DNA of 64,000 nt from Flavobacterium pectinovorum (GTDB lineage Bacteria > Bacteroidota > Bacteroidia > Flavobacteriales > Flavobacteriaceae), in contig NZ_JAFEVZ010000012.1 of assembly GCF_022802975.1 (NCBI RefSeq), positions 1-64,000 on the forward strand, in the 5' to 3' direction. The notes below the pieces were generated by a model that did no database searches, had not been told where the DNA came from, and worked only from the letters and a program-made list of their open reading frames with translations. Made by a program: the position numbers and the translations under genes. The number at the start of each line of letters is the position of its first letter. Position 1 is the stretch's first letter. Below, one piece after another: positions 8,317 through 17,985 of the stretch.

Positions 8317-11300
8317 TTAAAATTCTAAGTTCAATCCAAAAGTAAAACTACGGTTGGTAGGATAACGACCTGAATCAATTCCTGACAACAGAGCATCTTG
8401 ATTGTACGAACCTACCTCTGGGTCATATCCTGTATATTTTGTAAATGTGTAAAGATTTTGAACACCCAAATAAAATCTTAATTTACTAATATTTACTTTT
8501 GAAATCACATCTGAAGGTAAATTATAACCTAAAGTCACTTGCTGAATTCTTAAGTACGATCCATCTTCTACATAACGGTCAGAAATTGCGATATTCGGAT
8601 GCCCATCTGCACCATCTGGTCTTGGGTATTTTGCATCAATATTCTGCGGAGTCCAAAAATCTACAGCTTCAGCCAATTGATTTTCATACAAACGTTGGTT
8701 TTTAGTACCGGCACGTCTGGTTAAATTCATTACTTTATTCCCGTAAGAACCTTGTAAAAACACTCCTAAATCAATATTTTTATATTTAAAAGTATTATTA
8801 AAACCATAAGTAAATTTTGGCTGTGGATTCCCTATATAAGTCAAATCTTTATCATCAATCAGACCGTCTTTGTTTTGATCTACATACTCAACATCTCCTA
8901 ACTGACTTTTTACCCCTTTGTTACCCGTAAAAGGAATAGGTGCATTTGCTAATTGCTCATTAGTTCTAATAATACCAACTGTCTCATATCCGTAGAATTG
9001 ACCAACCGGCTGACCTACTATTGTTTTGGTAACCGCTTTTGTAGTATAATCGTTAAGCAATACATCTTTTGTTAAATCAAAATTATCCTGTAAGCTTAAT
9101 AATTTATTTTTATTAGTAGCAAAAATTACTTTTGAATTCCATGAAAAATCTTTTCCAAACTTTTCATTATAATCTAAAGTCATCTCAAACCCCTGATTTC
9201 TCAAACTTCCTAAATTTACACTTGGCGCACCTAAACCACCCTGATAAGCATCTGTACCCGTAACATAATAAGGCAACGGCAAGACAAATAAAAATCCTGC
9301 GGATTGTTTTCTGTACAATTCAAATGTTGCCTGAAGTTTTGAGTTAAAAAGTGTAAAATCTAAACCTAAGTTGGTTTGCTCAGCTGTTTCCCATGATAAA
9401 ATAGGATTTGCAATATTATTAACAGTAAAGTAATTACCCAATGCTGATTTTAATGCACGAACTGTACTCATATAACCTGCTCCGCCAATATTTTGGTTTC
9501 CAGTCTCACCATACCCCAACCTAAGTTTGATATTATCGATATAGTCTTTAGTCCCTTCCATGAAACTTTCGTTTGAAAGTTTCCAATAACCAGAAATCGA
9601 AGGAAAGTATCCCCATTTTTCATTTGGTCCAAAATTAGAACTACCATCGGCTCTCATTGTCGCCTGCAAACCATATCGATTTGCATAATCGTAATTAAAA
9701 GATCCGAAGAAAGAAGTTAAAGCAGAGCTTCCTTTGTATTCTGAAGCTGTAAGTGTATCAGGATCACCCAGACTAATAGAATGAACATCATTACTTAACA
9801 AATCAGAAACTGTTTGTGAATTTCCAAACCAATGACTTTCATTAGCTTCCTGACCAAGTAAAAGATTAAAATGATGAGAACCAGCATCGACCTTGTAGGT
9901 TAAAACATTTTTAATATTAATACCATACCAATTGTTAGCTCTCTCTGTCAACTGATTCGTTTCTCTAACAGCAGCCCCCCATACATAAGTAGGCTGAAAT
10001 CCTTCAAAATTATCAATATTAGTAGATCCGCCTACATCAAATCGGTATTCAAGTCCTTTTGCAATTCTAAAATTAGCATATAAATTACCTAAGAAATTCT
10101 TTTTTACTAATTTATTCGTATTCAGCAAAGCTGATGCTACCGGATTAATCCAAACCCCTATTGATCCATCTGCCGGCGGACCAGCATAATTTCCGTTAGT
10201 ATCTCTTACTGCAACATCCGGAGTAGATAAAATAGAAGTACTAATAATACCATTACTTGCACCATTAATTGTAATATCCTCATTTGTTATACCCGCTCCA
10301 ATAGAAACTCCAACAGACAACCAGTCTTTTATTTTAGAATCTACGTTAGTTTTAAAATTATACCTTCTGAAACCTGAACCGATAACAATACCTTCCTGAT
10401 TAACATAACCACCAGAAATATAGTAACTAGTACCATCTTTCGCTCCAGAAAATGAAACCTGATGGTTACTCATTATTGCTGTTTTATAAATCTCATCCTG
10501 CCAATTGGTACCTTTACCTAAAACAGACGGAACTGCAAATTCATCTCTGGGATCTACACCATATACAGCAGCCAAAGCATTTTGCTGTGTTGCGTATTGA
10601 CTCAGACTCATGGTTTCCAATAAACGAGTTACATTTTGAACAGAGAAATAAGAGTCATAAGTAATTTTACCTGTCCCTTTTTTTCCTCGTTTTGTAGTAA
10701 TAATTACAACTCCATTTGATGCTCTGGATCCATAGATAGCAGTAGCAGAAGCATCTTTCAAAATATCCAGTGTTTCAATATCACTAGGATTTAAAAATGC
10801 AATAGGACTCGAAGTAACATTCCCGGTATTTGCTCCCAAATAACCTGATACAATAGAACCTCCGGTATTCGTATTAGCAGCATCTCCAGAAATTGGAATA
10901 CCGTCTACAATATACAATGGTTCATTAGTCCCTGAAATAGAAGTAGTTCCTCGTATTTTAATCGAGACACTACCCCCCGGCTGACCAGAATTATTTGTTA
11001 CCTGAACCCCAGCCGCACGTCCTTGCAATAACTGATCTACAGACACTTGAGGAGAATCTGCGATATCCTTTGCTCCAACCGTAGAAACTGCTCCTATCAA
11101 ATCTTTTTTCTTAACACTTCGATATCCTACATTGACCAATACCTCACGCAAATCCTCAGAACTTAGTTTCAAAACAACATTAATTGTTCCTCCATTTTTA
11201 ACATTAATGGTTTGAGTAACATATCCGATAAAAGACACCGAAATAGATGAGTTTGCCGGCACATCGATAGAATACTTACCATCAAAATCTGTTGTAATTG

Positions 11301-11484
11301 CTTTTTTAGCACCTACAATAGCAATGTTTGCTCCCGGTATTGATAATCCCTTATCGTCAGAAATTACCCCTGTTACCTTAACCTGAGCTGTAATAAAATT
11401 ACTCGTCAGTAACAAAAATAATATCAATGGAATCGCTCTGTGGCCAGCATTCCAATGAATAAAATTAGTCATTAGTTTTTTCAT
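8317..11484 (-). CDS. susC: SusC/RagA-family TonB-dependent glycan transporter
   Basis: 1055-residue outer-membrane transporter. The order is a signal peptide (to about residue 33), a carboxypeptidase-regulatory-like domain (VTGVISDDKGLSIPGANI) at ~35-125, a TonB-box/plug region (LQGRAAGVQV, then IRGTTSISGTNEPLYIVDG) to ~245, and a long 22-strand-type barrel ending FTFGLNLEF. No STN domain is present, so there is no sign of anti-sigma signalling; regulation is better explained by the adjacent AraC-type protein. First gene of the leftward operon. It imports oligosaccharides captured by SusD into the periplasm using TonB energy. Confidence 0.95.
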   Translation of the reverse strand: MKKLMTNFIHWNAGHRAIPLILFLLLTSNFITAQVKVTGVISDDKGLSIPGANIAIVGAKKAITTDFDGKYSIDVPANSSISVSFIGYVTQTINVKNGGTINVVLKLSSEDLREVLVNVGYRSVKKKDLIGAVSTVGAKDIADSPQVSVDQLLQGRAAGVQVTNNSGQPGGSVSIKIRGTTSISGTNEPLYIVDGIPISGDAANTNTGGSIVSGYLGANTGNVTSSPIAFLNPSDIETLDILKDASATAIYGSRASNGVVIITTKRGKKGTGKITYDSYFSVQNVTRLLETMSLSQYATQQNALAAVYGVDPRDEFAVPSVLGKGTNWQDEIYKTAIMSNHQVSFSGAKDGTSYYISGGYVNQEGIVIGSGFRRYNFKTNVDSKIKDWLSVGVSIGAGITNEDITINGASNGIISTSILSTPDVAVRDTNGNYAGPPADGSIGVWINPVASALLNTNKLVKKNFLGNLYANFRIAKGLEYRFDVGGSTNIDNFEGFQPTYVWGAAVRETNQLTERANNWYGINIKNVLTYKVDAGSHHFNLLLGQEANESHWFGNSQTVSDLLSNDVHSISLGDPDTLTASEYKGSSALTSFFGSFNYDYANRYGLQATMRADGSSNFGPNEKWGYFPSISGYWKLSNESFMEGTKDYIDNIKLRLGYGETGNQNIGGAGYMSTVRALKSALGNYFTVNNIANPILSWETAEQTNLGLDFTLFNSKLQATFELYRKQSAGFLFVLPLPYYVTGTDAYQGGLGAPSVNLGSLRNQGFEMTLDYNEKFGKDFSWNSKVIFATNKNKLLSLQDNFDLTKDVLLNDYTTKAVTKTIVGQPVGQFYGYETVGIIRTNEQLANAPIPFTGNKGVKSQLGDVEYVDQNKDGLIDDKDLTYIGNPQPKFTYGFNNTFKYKNIDLGVFLQGSYGNKVMNLTRRAGTKNQRLYENQLAEAVDFWTPQNIDAKYPRPDGADGHPNIAISDRYVEDGSYLRIQQVTLGYNLPSDVISKVNISKLRFYLGVQNLYTFTKYTGYDPEVGSYNQDALLSGIDSGRYPTNRSFTFGLNLEF

Positions 11485-11797
11485 AATAAATGTTTGGTTA
11501 GTTTAAGTTTAATACTTTATAAAACAGTAAAACAAAGTGTTCAATTTTTAGATGTTTTATTTTAACAAATCTATAACAGAAGTTCACATGAAATTAATAG
11601 TATTATATCATTTGATGATAATATTTTTGCTTTGGTAATTCAAAAAAACATATAGTGAAATTAAAATATACTTTTTTTAAATTATTCGCAATTTTAGCCC
11701 CCGAAAACCCAATGCCTAATAAATATTAATTAACGAATTGCTAAAAATTAAAACGTTTTCGTTAAAAATAATATTTATTCATGAAAAAAAAGTATCA
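11485..11797. other. Gap between susC and the regulator gene
   Basis: AT-rich, with no gene. It holds the susC promoter candidate (11566-11573). Palindrome-like AACGTTTTCGTT sequence near 11750 could be part of an operator or of the regulator gene's terminator, but there is only one copy and I cannot assign it. Confidence 0.5.
11566..11573 (-). promoter_or_regulatory. Putative -7 box (TAGATTTG) of the susC operon
   Basis: On the minus strand the sequence TAGATTTG fits the Bacteroidota TANNTTTG -7 element. It lies about 80 nt upstream of the susC start. A clear -33 TTTG is not seen at the usual spacing, which would fit an activator-dependent promoter. Confidence 0.45.
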
Positions 11798-12676
11798 TTA
11801 TAAAATACGCTTTAATCCGGAAAAATCTTCCCTATACTGACTAGGCGTACAGTTTTTAATAGCTTTAAAACTACGATTAAAATTTGCTATATTATTAAAA
11901 CCGGATTTGAAAGCTACCTCTGAAACACTCATATCTTTTTCAACCAGCCAACGAGCTGCATACCCAATTCGGATATCATTAATATAATTTACAAAAGTTT
12001 TTCCGGTACGTTTTTTTATAAATCGATTAAATGAAATTATAGACATACTCGCAATATTAGCCGCATCTTCTAAAGTGATTTTATCAGCAAAATGTTTTTG
12101 CACATATTCATATACCAGCTTCATTTTATCATAGTCATCAAAAGTATCATAATCTACAGTATAAGTCGAAAGCAATCTTTGATTTCTGGAATTTGCCAAA
12201 TCATACAATAACGAAGTGATTTCTAAAAAATAATCCATACCATCTAATTTAGAGAGCTTTATCAATCTTGGAGTTAATTCTTCAGCCACTTTTTTCGAAA
12301 ACAAAATACCATGAATAGACCTGTTAAACATATCCCGAATCGGATTCATAATACGTCTTGAAAGCAAAGATTCATGAAACAAATCGTTATGAAATTGTAT
12401 TGTAATTTCATGGACTTTTTTACTGGTACACTTATTTAATTCCCAACCATGATATAAATTAGGTCCTATTAAAACCAACTCGACATTATCAATTTCTTCA
12501 ATATTATCTCCAACTACACGCTTCACTCCTTTTCCGTTTAAAATAAAATTAATTTCAAACTCTGGATGATAATGCACCGGAAAATCAAAACTGTCTTTAA
12601 CCCTGTCGAAGACTAAAAAACTATCACCACTAGACAGAGGCGCAATTTCTCTGTAAAAATTTTTAGCTGTGCTCAT
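11798..12676 (-). CDS. AraC-family transcriptional regulator
   Basis: 292-residue one-component regulator. The N-terminal half is a cupin-like sensing domain (FDFPVHYHPEFEINFILNG), and the C-terminal ~100 residues hold two helix-turn-helix motifs (LEDAANIASMS; VSEVAFKSGFNNIANFNRSF) with the AraC signature ending TPSQYREDF. It is transcribed away from the GH26 operon and toward susC. It is thus the obvious candidate to switch both arms of the mannan locus, probably in answer to mannobiose or a derived sugar. No hybrid two-component system or ECF sigma factor is present in the locus. Confidence 0.92.
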   Translation of the reverse strand: MSTAKNFYREIAPLSSGDSFLVFDRVKDSFDFPVHYHPEFEINFILNGKGVKRVVGDNIEEIDNVELVLIGPNLYHGWELNKCTSKKVHEITIQFHNDLFHESLLSRRIMNPIRDMFNRSIHGILFSKKVAEELTPRLIKLSKLDGMDYFLEITSLLYDLANSRNQRLLSTYTVDYDTFDDYDKMKLVYEYVQKHFADKITLEDAANIASMSIISFNRFIKKRTGKTFVNYINDIRIGYAARWLVEKDMSVSEVAFKSGFNNIANFNRSFKAIKNCTPSQYREDFSGLKRIL

Positions 12677-12980
12677 GTTATTATATAGTTTTTAAAAAAC
12701 GTAAAACAATAAATTCATTTGCAATAATATGATATATAATTGATAAAATAATACTAATTACACAACAAACATCCATTTATCTTTGAAAAATATAATTATC
12801 ATCTTTTAAAAAAGACTACCTATAATAAACAGTAATCGTTTTTAATCAACTATCTTTTTATAGTTTTGATAATATAATAGTTAAAAAATTAGTTTCGGAT
12901 TTTATAAAAACTATATCTATTTTTAAAAATCCATTTTTATATTTTTTAGCTTTAGTGCTTAAACATATTTAAAAACAATT
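12677..12980. other. Divergent regulatory gap, AraC gene / GH26 operon
   Basis: 304 nt, very AT-rich, no gene. It must contain the promoters of both divergent units. A TAGTTTTG box at 12861-12868 serves the rightward operon. No obvious direct-repeat operator of AraC type is visible by eye. Confidence 0.6.
12861..12868 (+). promoter_or_regulatory. Putative -7 box (TAGTTTTG) of the GH26 operon
   Basis: The sequence matches TANNTTTG and is preceded at about the right distance by a T-rich CGTTTTT that could be a weak -33 element. It implies a leader of about 110 nt before the start at 12981. Confidence 0.45.
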
Positions 12981-14120
12981 ATGCAAAAAACATTCATAAT
13001 CCTTATTATAGCTGCATTTATGGGGGTGGCATACTCTGTAAAAGCCAAAACTACTGATACAAATTTGTCACTTTCGGATAAAAAAGCAACAAAAGAAACT
13101 GTTACTCTTTATAAGAAACTACAGCAATTAACCCAAAAAGGATATCTTTTCGGGCATCAGGATGATCTGGCTTATGGTGTAAACTGGAAATACGAACCGC
13201 TTCGCAGTGATATAAAAGATGTCGTTGGAGATTATCCTGCAGTCTATGGATGGGATATAGCGGGCCTGGAAAAGGACGATGTTAACAATATTGACGGAGT
13301 GCCTTTTGATAAAATGAAACAATACATTAAAGAAGCAAATGAAAGAGGCGGAATTTCGACAATCAGCTGGCATTTTGACAATCCGGCAACCGGAAAAAAT
13401 GCCTGGGACAATACTCCTAATTCTTTAAAAACCATATTACCGGGTGAAAAAAATCATGAAAAATTCATTTCCTGGCTTGACAAAGCTGCTAATTTCTTTT
13501 TGTCTTTAAAAGATAAAAAAGGAAAAAACATTCCGATTCTTTTCAGGCCATACCACGAATTAACAGGAGGATGGTTCTGGTGGGGGAAAGGAAATTGTAC
13601 CCCTGAAGAATTTAAAGCTGTATGGAAATTCACCTTCGAATACCTGCAGAAAAAAGGGGTTCATAATTTAATCTATGTTTACAACACCAGTAGTTTCGGC
13701 TCAAAAGAAGATTTCCTAACAAACTATCCAGGCGATGATTATGCCGATATTTTAAGTTTTGATTCGTATCAAAATAACGAAGACAAAAGTGGCGAAAAGT
13801 TTATTACTGAAGTACAGAGTCAACTTAAAATCATAAGCGAAATTGGCCTTGCAAAAAATAAATTAATTGCCGTTGCCGAAGCTGGATACGAAGCTATCCC
13901 TGATGCCAAATGGTGGACAGGAACTTTCTCTAAAGCTATTGGCGATTATAAAATTTCGTATGCTTTACTCTGGAGAAATCATGGCTGGCAGGAAAAAGAG
14001 CAAAAAATGCATTATTACGCACCTTATTCGGGTCAGGTAAGCGAAAAAGATTTTGTCGAATTTTACAATCTTGATAAAACTCTGTTTGAAAAAGACATTC
14101 AAAAAGCATTAAAAAAATAA
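12981..14120 (+). CDS. GH26 beta-mannanase (secreted)
   Basis: 379-residue enzyme with a type I signal peptide (to about residue 22) and no lipobox, so probably periplasmic. The GH26 catalytic sites are intact: acid/base Glu193 in FRPYHELTGGWFWWG and nucleophile Glu300 in IAVAEAGYE. It also has the family's ISWHFDNP near 129-135. GH26 enzymes in such loci include exo-acting mannobiohydrolases. This one leads the operon that encodes mannobiose epimerase and mannosylglucose phosphorylase, so releasing mannobiose in the periplasm is the natural inference. A paralogue with a lipid anchor is encoded at 19015-20244. Confidence 0.92.
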   Translation: MQKTFIILIIAAFMGVAYSVKAKTTDTNLSLSDKKATKETVTLYKKLQQLTQKGYLFGHQDDLAYGVNWKYEPLRSDIKDVVGDYPAVYGWDIAGLEKDDVNNIDGVPFDKMKQYIKEANERGGISTISWHFDNPATGKNAWDNTPNSLKTILPGEKNHEKFISWLDKAANFFLSLKDKKGKNIPILFRPYHELTGGWFWWGKGNCTPEEFKAVWKFTFEYLQKKGVHNLIYVYNTSSFGSKEDFLTNYPGDDYADILSFDSYQNNEDKSGEKFITEVQSQLKIISEIGLAKNKLIAVAEAGYEAIPDAKWWTGTFSKAIGDYKISYALLWRNHGWQEKEQKMHYYAPYSGQVSEKDFVEFYNLDKTLFEKDIQKALKK

Positions 14121-14156
14121 CTAACAAACCAAACTACAACCTTAAAAAAAAACTAA

Positions 14157-15548
14157 ATGCACGACAAAATCAGTTTAAAAGAAAAAATAGGTTACGGACT
14201 TGGAGATGCTGCCTCTTCTATGTTCTGGAAAATCTTCAGTATGTATCTTCTGTTTTTTTATACCGATGTTTTCGGATTGGCACCTGCCGTAGTAGGAACC
14301 ATGTTTCTGATTACCCGAATCTGGGATTCCTGTTTTGATCCGATTGTTGGAATTATAGCTGACCGAACAAAATCCAAGTGGGGAAAATTCAGACCTTATT
14401 TATTATGGGTCGCCATACCGTTTGCCGTTATTGGGGTCTTAACTTTTTACACTCCTGATTTTGATGAAAAAGGAAAAATAATTTATGCCTACGTAACGTA
14501 CTCGTTAATGATGATGATTTATTCCTTAATCAACGTCCCGTATGCTTCGCTTTTAGGAGTAATGTCTTCTGACCGAAAAGACAGAAACACTTTATCTTCT
14601 TACAGAATGGTCTTTGCCTTTGGAGGAAGTCTTTTAGCGCTTTGGTTAATTGAACCACTGGTTAATTATTTCGGAGGAAACCTTAATTCAAAAACCGGCT
14701 GGCTGGCCACTATTGCTGTATTCGGAGTTATAACAACAGTATTTTTCTGGGCTTGTTTTTTCTGGACAAAAGAAAGAATAAAACCAATTGAAGGAGAACA
14801 AACAAACTTAAAAGAAGATTTAAAAGATTTACTAAAAAACAGACCCTGGTGGATTTTATTAGGAGCCGGAATTGGAGCTTTGGTATTCAATTCAATCAGA
14901 GACGGAGCGGCTGTTTATTACTTTAAATATTACGTAAGCAGCAGTGTCAATTTTGATTTTTCCCTTTTCGGAACAGATTTTCACATGACACCAACCTCTA
15001 TTTATTTAGTATTAGGGCAAGCGGCTAATATTATCGGAGTTATCGCAGCAACACCGCTGGCCAATAAGTTTGGAAAAAAGAAAACCTTCTTTGGCGCTAT
15101 GGCTTTAGCAGCAATCCTGAGTTTGGTTTTTTACTTATTCGGAAAAGAAGATGTTTTTCTCATCATGAGTTTTCAGGTATTAATCAGTATTTGCGCCGGG
15201 TGCATCTTCCCCCTTATCTGGTCAATGTATGCTGATAGTGCCGATTATTCTGAGTGGAAACAAGGACGCAGAGCAACCGGTTTAGTTTTCTCAGCATCGT
15301 CAATGTCTCAAAAATTTGGATGGACAATTGGAGGTGCCGGAGCAGGATGGCTTTTGGGCTACTACGGTTTTCAGGCAAATGTAGAACAAACGGCCACAGC
15401 TCAAAACGGAATTCAGTTAATGTTAAGCATACTTCCGGCAATCGCTGCAGCAATATCAGTAGCTTTTATCGCATTCTATCCTTTGTCTGAGGAGAAATTA
15501 CAGATCATTGAACAGGATTTAAACGAAAAGAGAGATCACACAAATTAA
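14157..15548 (+). CDS. GPH-family sugar:cation symporter (MFS)
   Basis: 463 residues with about 12 predicted membrane segments. It opens with the family's KISLKEKIGYGLGDAASSMF and has DRTKSKWGKFRPYLLW near 75-90, both typical of the glycoside-pentoside-hexuronide (MelB-like) symporters. It is the inner-membrane transporter of the locus and presumably brings mannobiose or a related disaccharide into the cytoplasm, where the next two enzymes act. Inhabits the operon 36 nt after the GH26 stop. The substrate is inferred from its neighbours. Confidence 0.9.
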   Translation: MHDKISLKEKIGYGLGDAASSMFWKIFSMYLLFFYTDVFGLAPAVVGTMFLITRIWDSCFDPIVGIIADRTKSKWGKFRPYLLWVAIPFAVIGVLTFYTPDFDEKGKIIYAYVTYSLMMMIYSLINVPYASLLGVMSSDRKDRNTLSSYRMVFAFGGSLLALWLIEPLVNYFGGNLNSKTGWLATIAVFGVITTVFFWACFFWTKERIKPIEGEQTNLKEDLKDLLKNRPWWILLGAGIGALVFNSIRDGAAVYYFKYYVSSSVNFDFSLFGTDFHMTPTSIYLVLGQAANIIGVIAATPLANKFGKKKTFFGAMALAAILSLVFYLFGKEDVFLIMSFQVLISICAGCIFPLIWSMYADSADYSEWKQGRRATGLVFSASSMSQKFGWTIGGAGAGWLLGYYGFQANVEQTATAQNGIQLMLSILPAIAAAISVAFIAFYPLSEEKLQIIEQDLNEKRDHTN

Positions 15549-15574
15549 AAACAGAGATTTAGAAATCAATTTAT

Positions 15575-16762
15575 ATGACAACAGTAACGACAGCTGAATT
15601 TCAAGATAGAAAAACAGCATTAGAAAAAGAACATCAAACGCTCATTGAACAAAAAAATGAGCCTCAAAATACAATTGGAAACGGTATTTATAAACGTTAT
15701 AAAAATCCGGTGGTAACAGCAGCTCACGTACCTTTGAACTGGCGTTTTGACTTAAACGAAAAAACAAATCCGTTTTTACAGGAACGTATTGGCATGAATG
15801 CTGCTTTTAATGCCGGCGCCATCAAATGGAATGGTAAATATCTATTGGCCGTTCGTGTTGAAGGAATTGACCGAAAATCATTTTTCGCTATTGCCGAAAG
15901 TCCAAACGGTATAGACAATTTTAAGTTTTGGGAAAAACCATGCGTGATTCCGCAAACTGAAGAACCCGATACCAATGTGTATGATATGCGTTTAATTAGC
16001 CATGAAGACGGCTGGGTTTACGGCATTTTTTGTACCGAAAGAAAAGATCCGAAAGCTCCAAAAGGAGATACAAGTTCTGCAGTAGCCAATGCGGGAATCG
16101 TGCGTTCTAAAGATTTAGTAAACTGGGAAAGACTTCCTGATTTAATTTCGAATACAGGCCAGCAGCGCAATGTGGTTTTGCACCCGGAATTTGTAAACGG
16201 AAAATACGCTTTATACACACGTCCGCAGGATGGTTTTATTGATGTTGGAGCCGGTGGAGGAATTGGTCTGGGCTATGTTGATGATATGACAAATCCGGTT
16301 GTAAAAGAAGAGAAAATTATCTTCGGAAAACAGTATCACACCATTTACGAATTGAAAAATGGTCTTGGCCCTGCTCCTATTAAAACAGAAAAAGGCTGGC
16401 TGCATCTGGCACATGGTGTTCGTAACACTGCCGCAGGCTTGCGCTATACATTATATATGTTTATGACCGATTTAAATGATATTACCAAAGTTACACATGT
16501 TCCGGCAGGTCATTTTATGGGGCCTGAAGGTATTGAAAGAGTTGGTGATGTATCGAATGTATTATTTTCTAACGGATGGATTGAAGATACTGACGGAACT
16601 ATCTATGTTTATTACGCTTCATCAGACACCAGAATGCATGTTGCCGTTTCGTCAATAGCAAAATTAGTCGATTATGTTACGAATACTCCTGCTGATACTT
16701 TTATTTCTGCGGGTTCAGTAGAAACAATTATCAGCCAAATCGAAAAAAACAACGCAATATAA
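15575..16762 (+). CDS. GH130 4-O-beta-mannosyl-glucose phosphorylase
   Basis: 395-residue cytoplasmic enzyme (no signal peptide). GH130 features include IGMNAAFNAGAIKWNGKY near 72-89, the catalytic Asp137 in NVYDMRL, phosphate-contact region HPEF..YALYTRPQDGF near 205-218, and GPEGIERVGDVSNVLF near 315. Length and motifs fit subfamily GH130_1, which splits Man-beta-1,4-Glc with phosphate into alpha-mannose-1-phosphate and glucose. The next gene encodes the matching epimerase, which makes this assignment much firmer than GH130_2 (mannooligosaccharide phosphorylase). Confidence 0.9.
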   Translation: MTTVTTAEFQDRKTALEKEHQTLIEQKNEPQNTIGNGIYKRYKNPVVTAAHVPLNWRFDLNEKTNPFLQERIGMNAAFNAGAIKWNGKYLLAVRVEGIDRKSFFAIAESPNGIDNFKFWEKPCVIPQTEEPDTNVYDMRLISHEDGWVYGIFCTERKDPKAPKGDTSSAVANAGIVRSKDLVNWERLPDLISNTGQQRNVVLHPEFVNGKYALYTRPQDGFIDVGAGGGIGLGYVDDMTNPVVKEEKIIFGKQYHTIYELKNGLGPAPIKTEKGWLHLAHGVRNTAAGLRYTLYMFMTDLNDITKVTHVPAGHFMGPEGIERVGDVSNVLFSNGWIEDTDGTIYVYYASSDTRMHVAVSSIAKLVDYVTNTPADTFISAGSVETIISQIEKNNAI

Positions 16763-16768
16763 TTCATC

Positions 16769-17956
16769 GTGTCATCAAACCTAAAGCAACTTAAAACCGA
16801 ATTACACGAAGAACTTAATAGTATCCTTAACTATTGGGAAAACAATACTATTGATCATAAAAACGGAGGTTTTGTCGGGCAAATTGATTACAAAAATGAA
16901 ACTATAGCTAATGCAGAAAAAGGTGCTGTTTTAAATGCCCGAATTCTTTGGACATTTTCTGCCAGTTATCCGGTTACCCAAAATGAAAATCATAAAAAAA
17001 TTGCCGAAAGAGCTTTTGAATACCTTTCGGCTCATTTTTACGACACAAAATTTGGCGGTTTATTTTGGAGTATCAATGCTGATACTACGCCAAAAGATAC
17101 TAAAAATCAAATATATGCCTTAGCTTTTGCTATTTATGGCTTATCCGAATTTTACGCAATTTCTCAAAACAAAAAAGCTTTAGAATTAGCCCTTTCTTTA
17201 TACCACCAAATTGAGAAGCACAGCTTTGATGAAGTAAACAATGGCTATCTTGAAGCTTTTACCAGAGATTGGCAGCCTATTGATGATTTACGCTTAAGCG
17301 AAAAAGATGCCAACGAAAAGAAAACCATGAATACGCATTTGCATATCGTAGAAGGTTATGCAAATTTGTACAAAGTATGGAAAAATGAACAGCTAAAAGA
17401 GATTATAGAAAATTTACTGCTTACCATCGAAAAACATTTTATCAATACCGAAACCGGACATTTACATTTGTTTTTTGATGAAAACTGGAACGAAAATACA
17501 GACGTTATATCTTACGGTCACGACATTGAAGCAGCTTGGTTATTACTGCAATGTGCCGAAATCATTGAGAACAAAGAGATTATCGAAAGGTTTCAAAAAT
17601 ACGCTGTTCAAATTGCCGATGCAACCACGGAGGGAATCGATACAGATGGTGGTTTATGGTACGAATTAGAGATAAAAAACAATCATCTAATCAAAGAAAA
17701 ACACTGGTGGCCACAATCTGAATTGCAAATTGGATTTTATGCCGCTTATCAGCTAACAGGCGATCAAAAATACCTGGATGTAGTATCTAAAAACTGGGAG
17801 TTCACTAAAAAACACCTTATCGATCACGAAAACGGAGAATGGTTTTGGGGGATTTATCACGATTATACAGTAATGAAAAAAGACAAAGCCGGTTTTTGGA
17901 AATGTCCTTATCACAACGGAAGAGCCTGTTTAGAACTTATCAATAGAATTCCGTAA
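16769..17956 (+). CDS. AGE-family cellobiose/mannobiose 2-epimerase
   Basis: 395-residue (alpha/alpha)6-barrel enzyme without signal peptide. The start is GTG, 6 nt after the GH130 stop; no ATG is available near it. Catalytic-type histidines are present: His190/His192 (NTHLHIVEGY), His251 (ISYGHDIEAAWL), the HWWPQSE motif near 312, and a C-terminal CPYHNGRACLEL. Family members interconvert the reducing-end glucose and mannose of beta-1,4 disaccharides. Next to GH130_1 the job is to turn mannobiose into mannosylglucose, the phosphorylase substrate. Confidence 0.92.
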   Translation: MSSNLKQLKTELHEELNSILNYWENNTIDHKNGGFVGQIDYKNETIANAEKGAVLNARILWTFSASYPVTQNENHKKIAERAFEYLSAHFYDTKFGGLFWSINADTTPKDTKNQIYALAFAIYGLSEFYAISQNKKALELALSLYHQIEKHSFDEVNNGYLEAFTRDWQPIDDLRLSEKDANEKKTMNTHLHIVEGYANLYKVWKNEQLKEIIENLLLTIEKHFINTETGHLHLFFDENWNENTDVISYGHDIEAAWLLLQCAEIIENKEIIERFQKYAVQIADATTEGIDTDGGLWYELEIKNNHLIKEKHWWPQSELQIGFYAAYQLTGDQKYLDVVSKNWEFTKKHLIDHENGEWFWGIYHDYTVMKKDKAGFWKCPYHNGRACLELINRIP

Positions 17957-17985
17957 AAAAAACAATAACGCTAACAACCCTGCCT

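Noticed and set aside
12677..12980. Search for AraC-type direct-repeat operators
   Set aside because: No pair of repeats with suitable spacing stood out in the AT-rich sequence; not enough to call a site.
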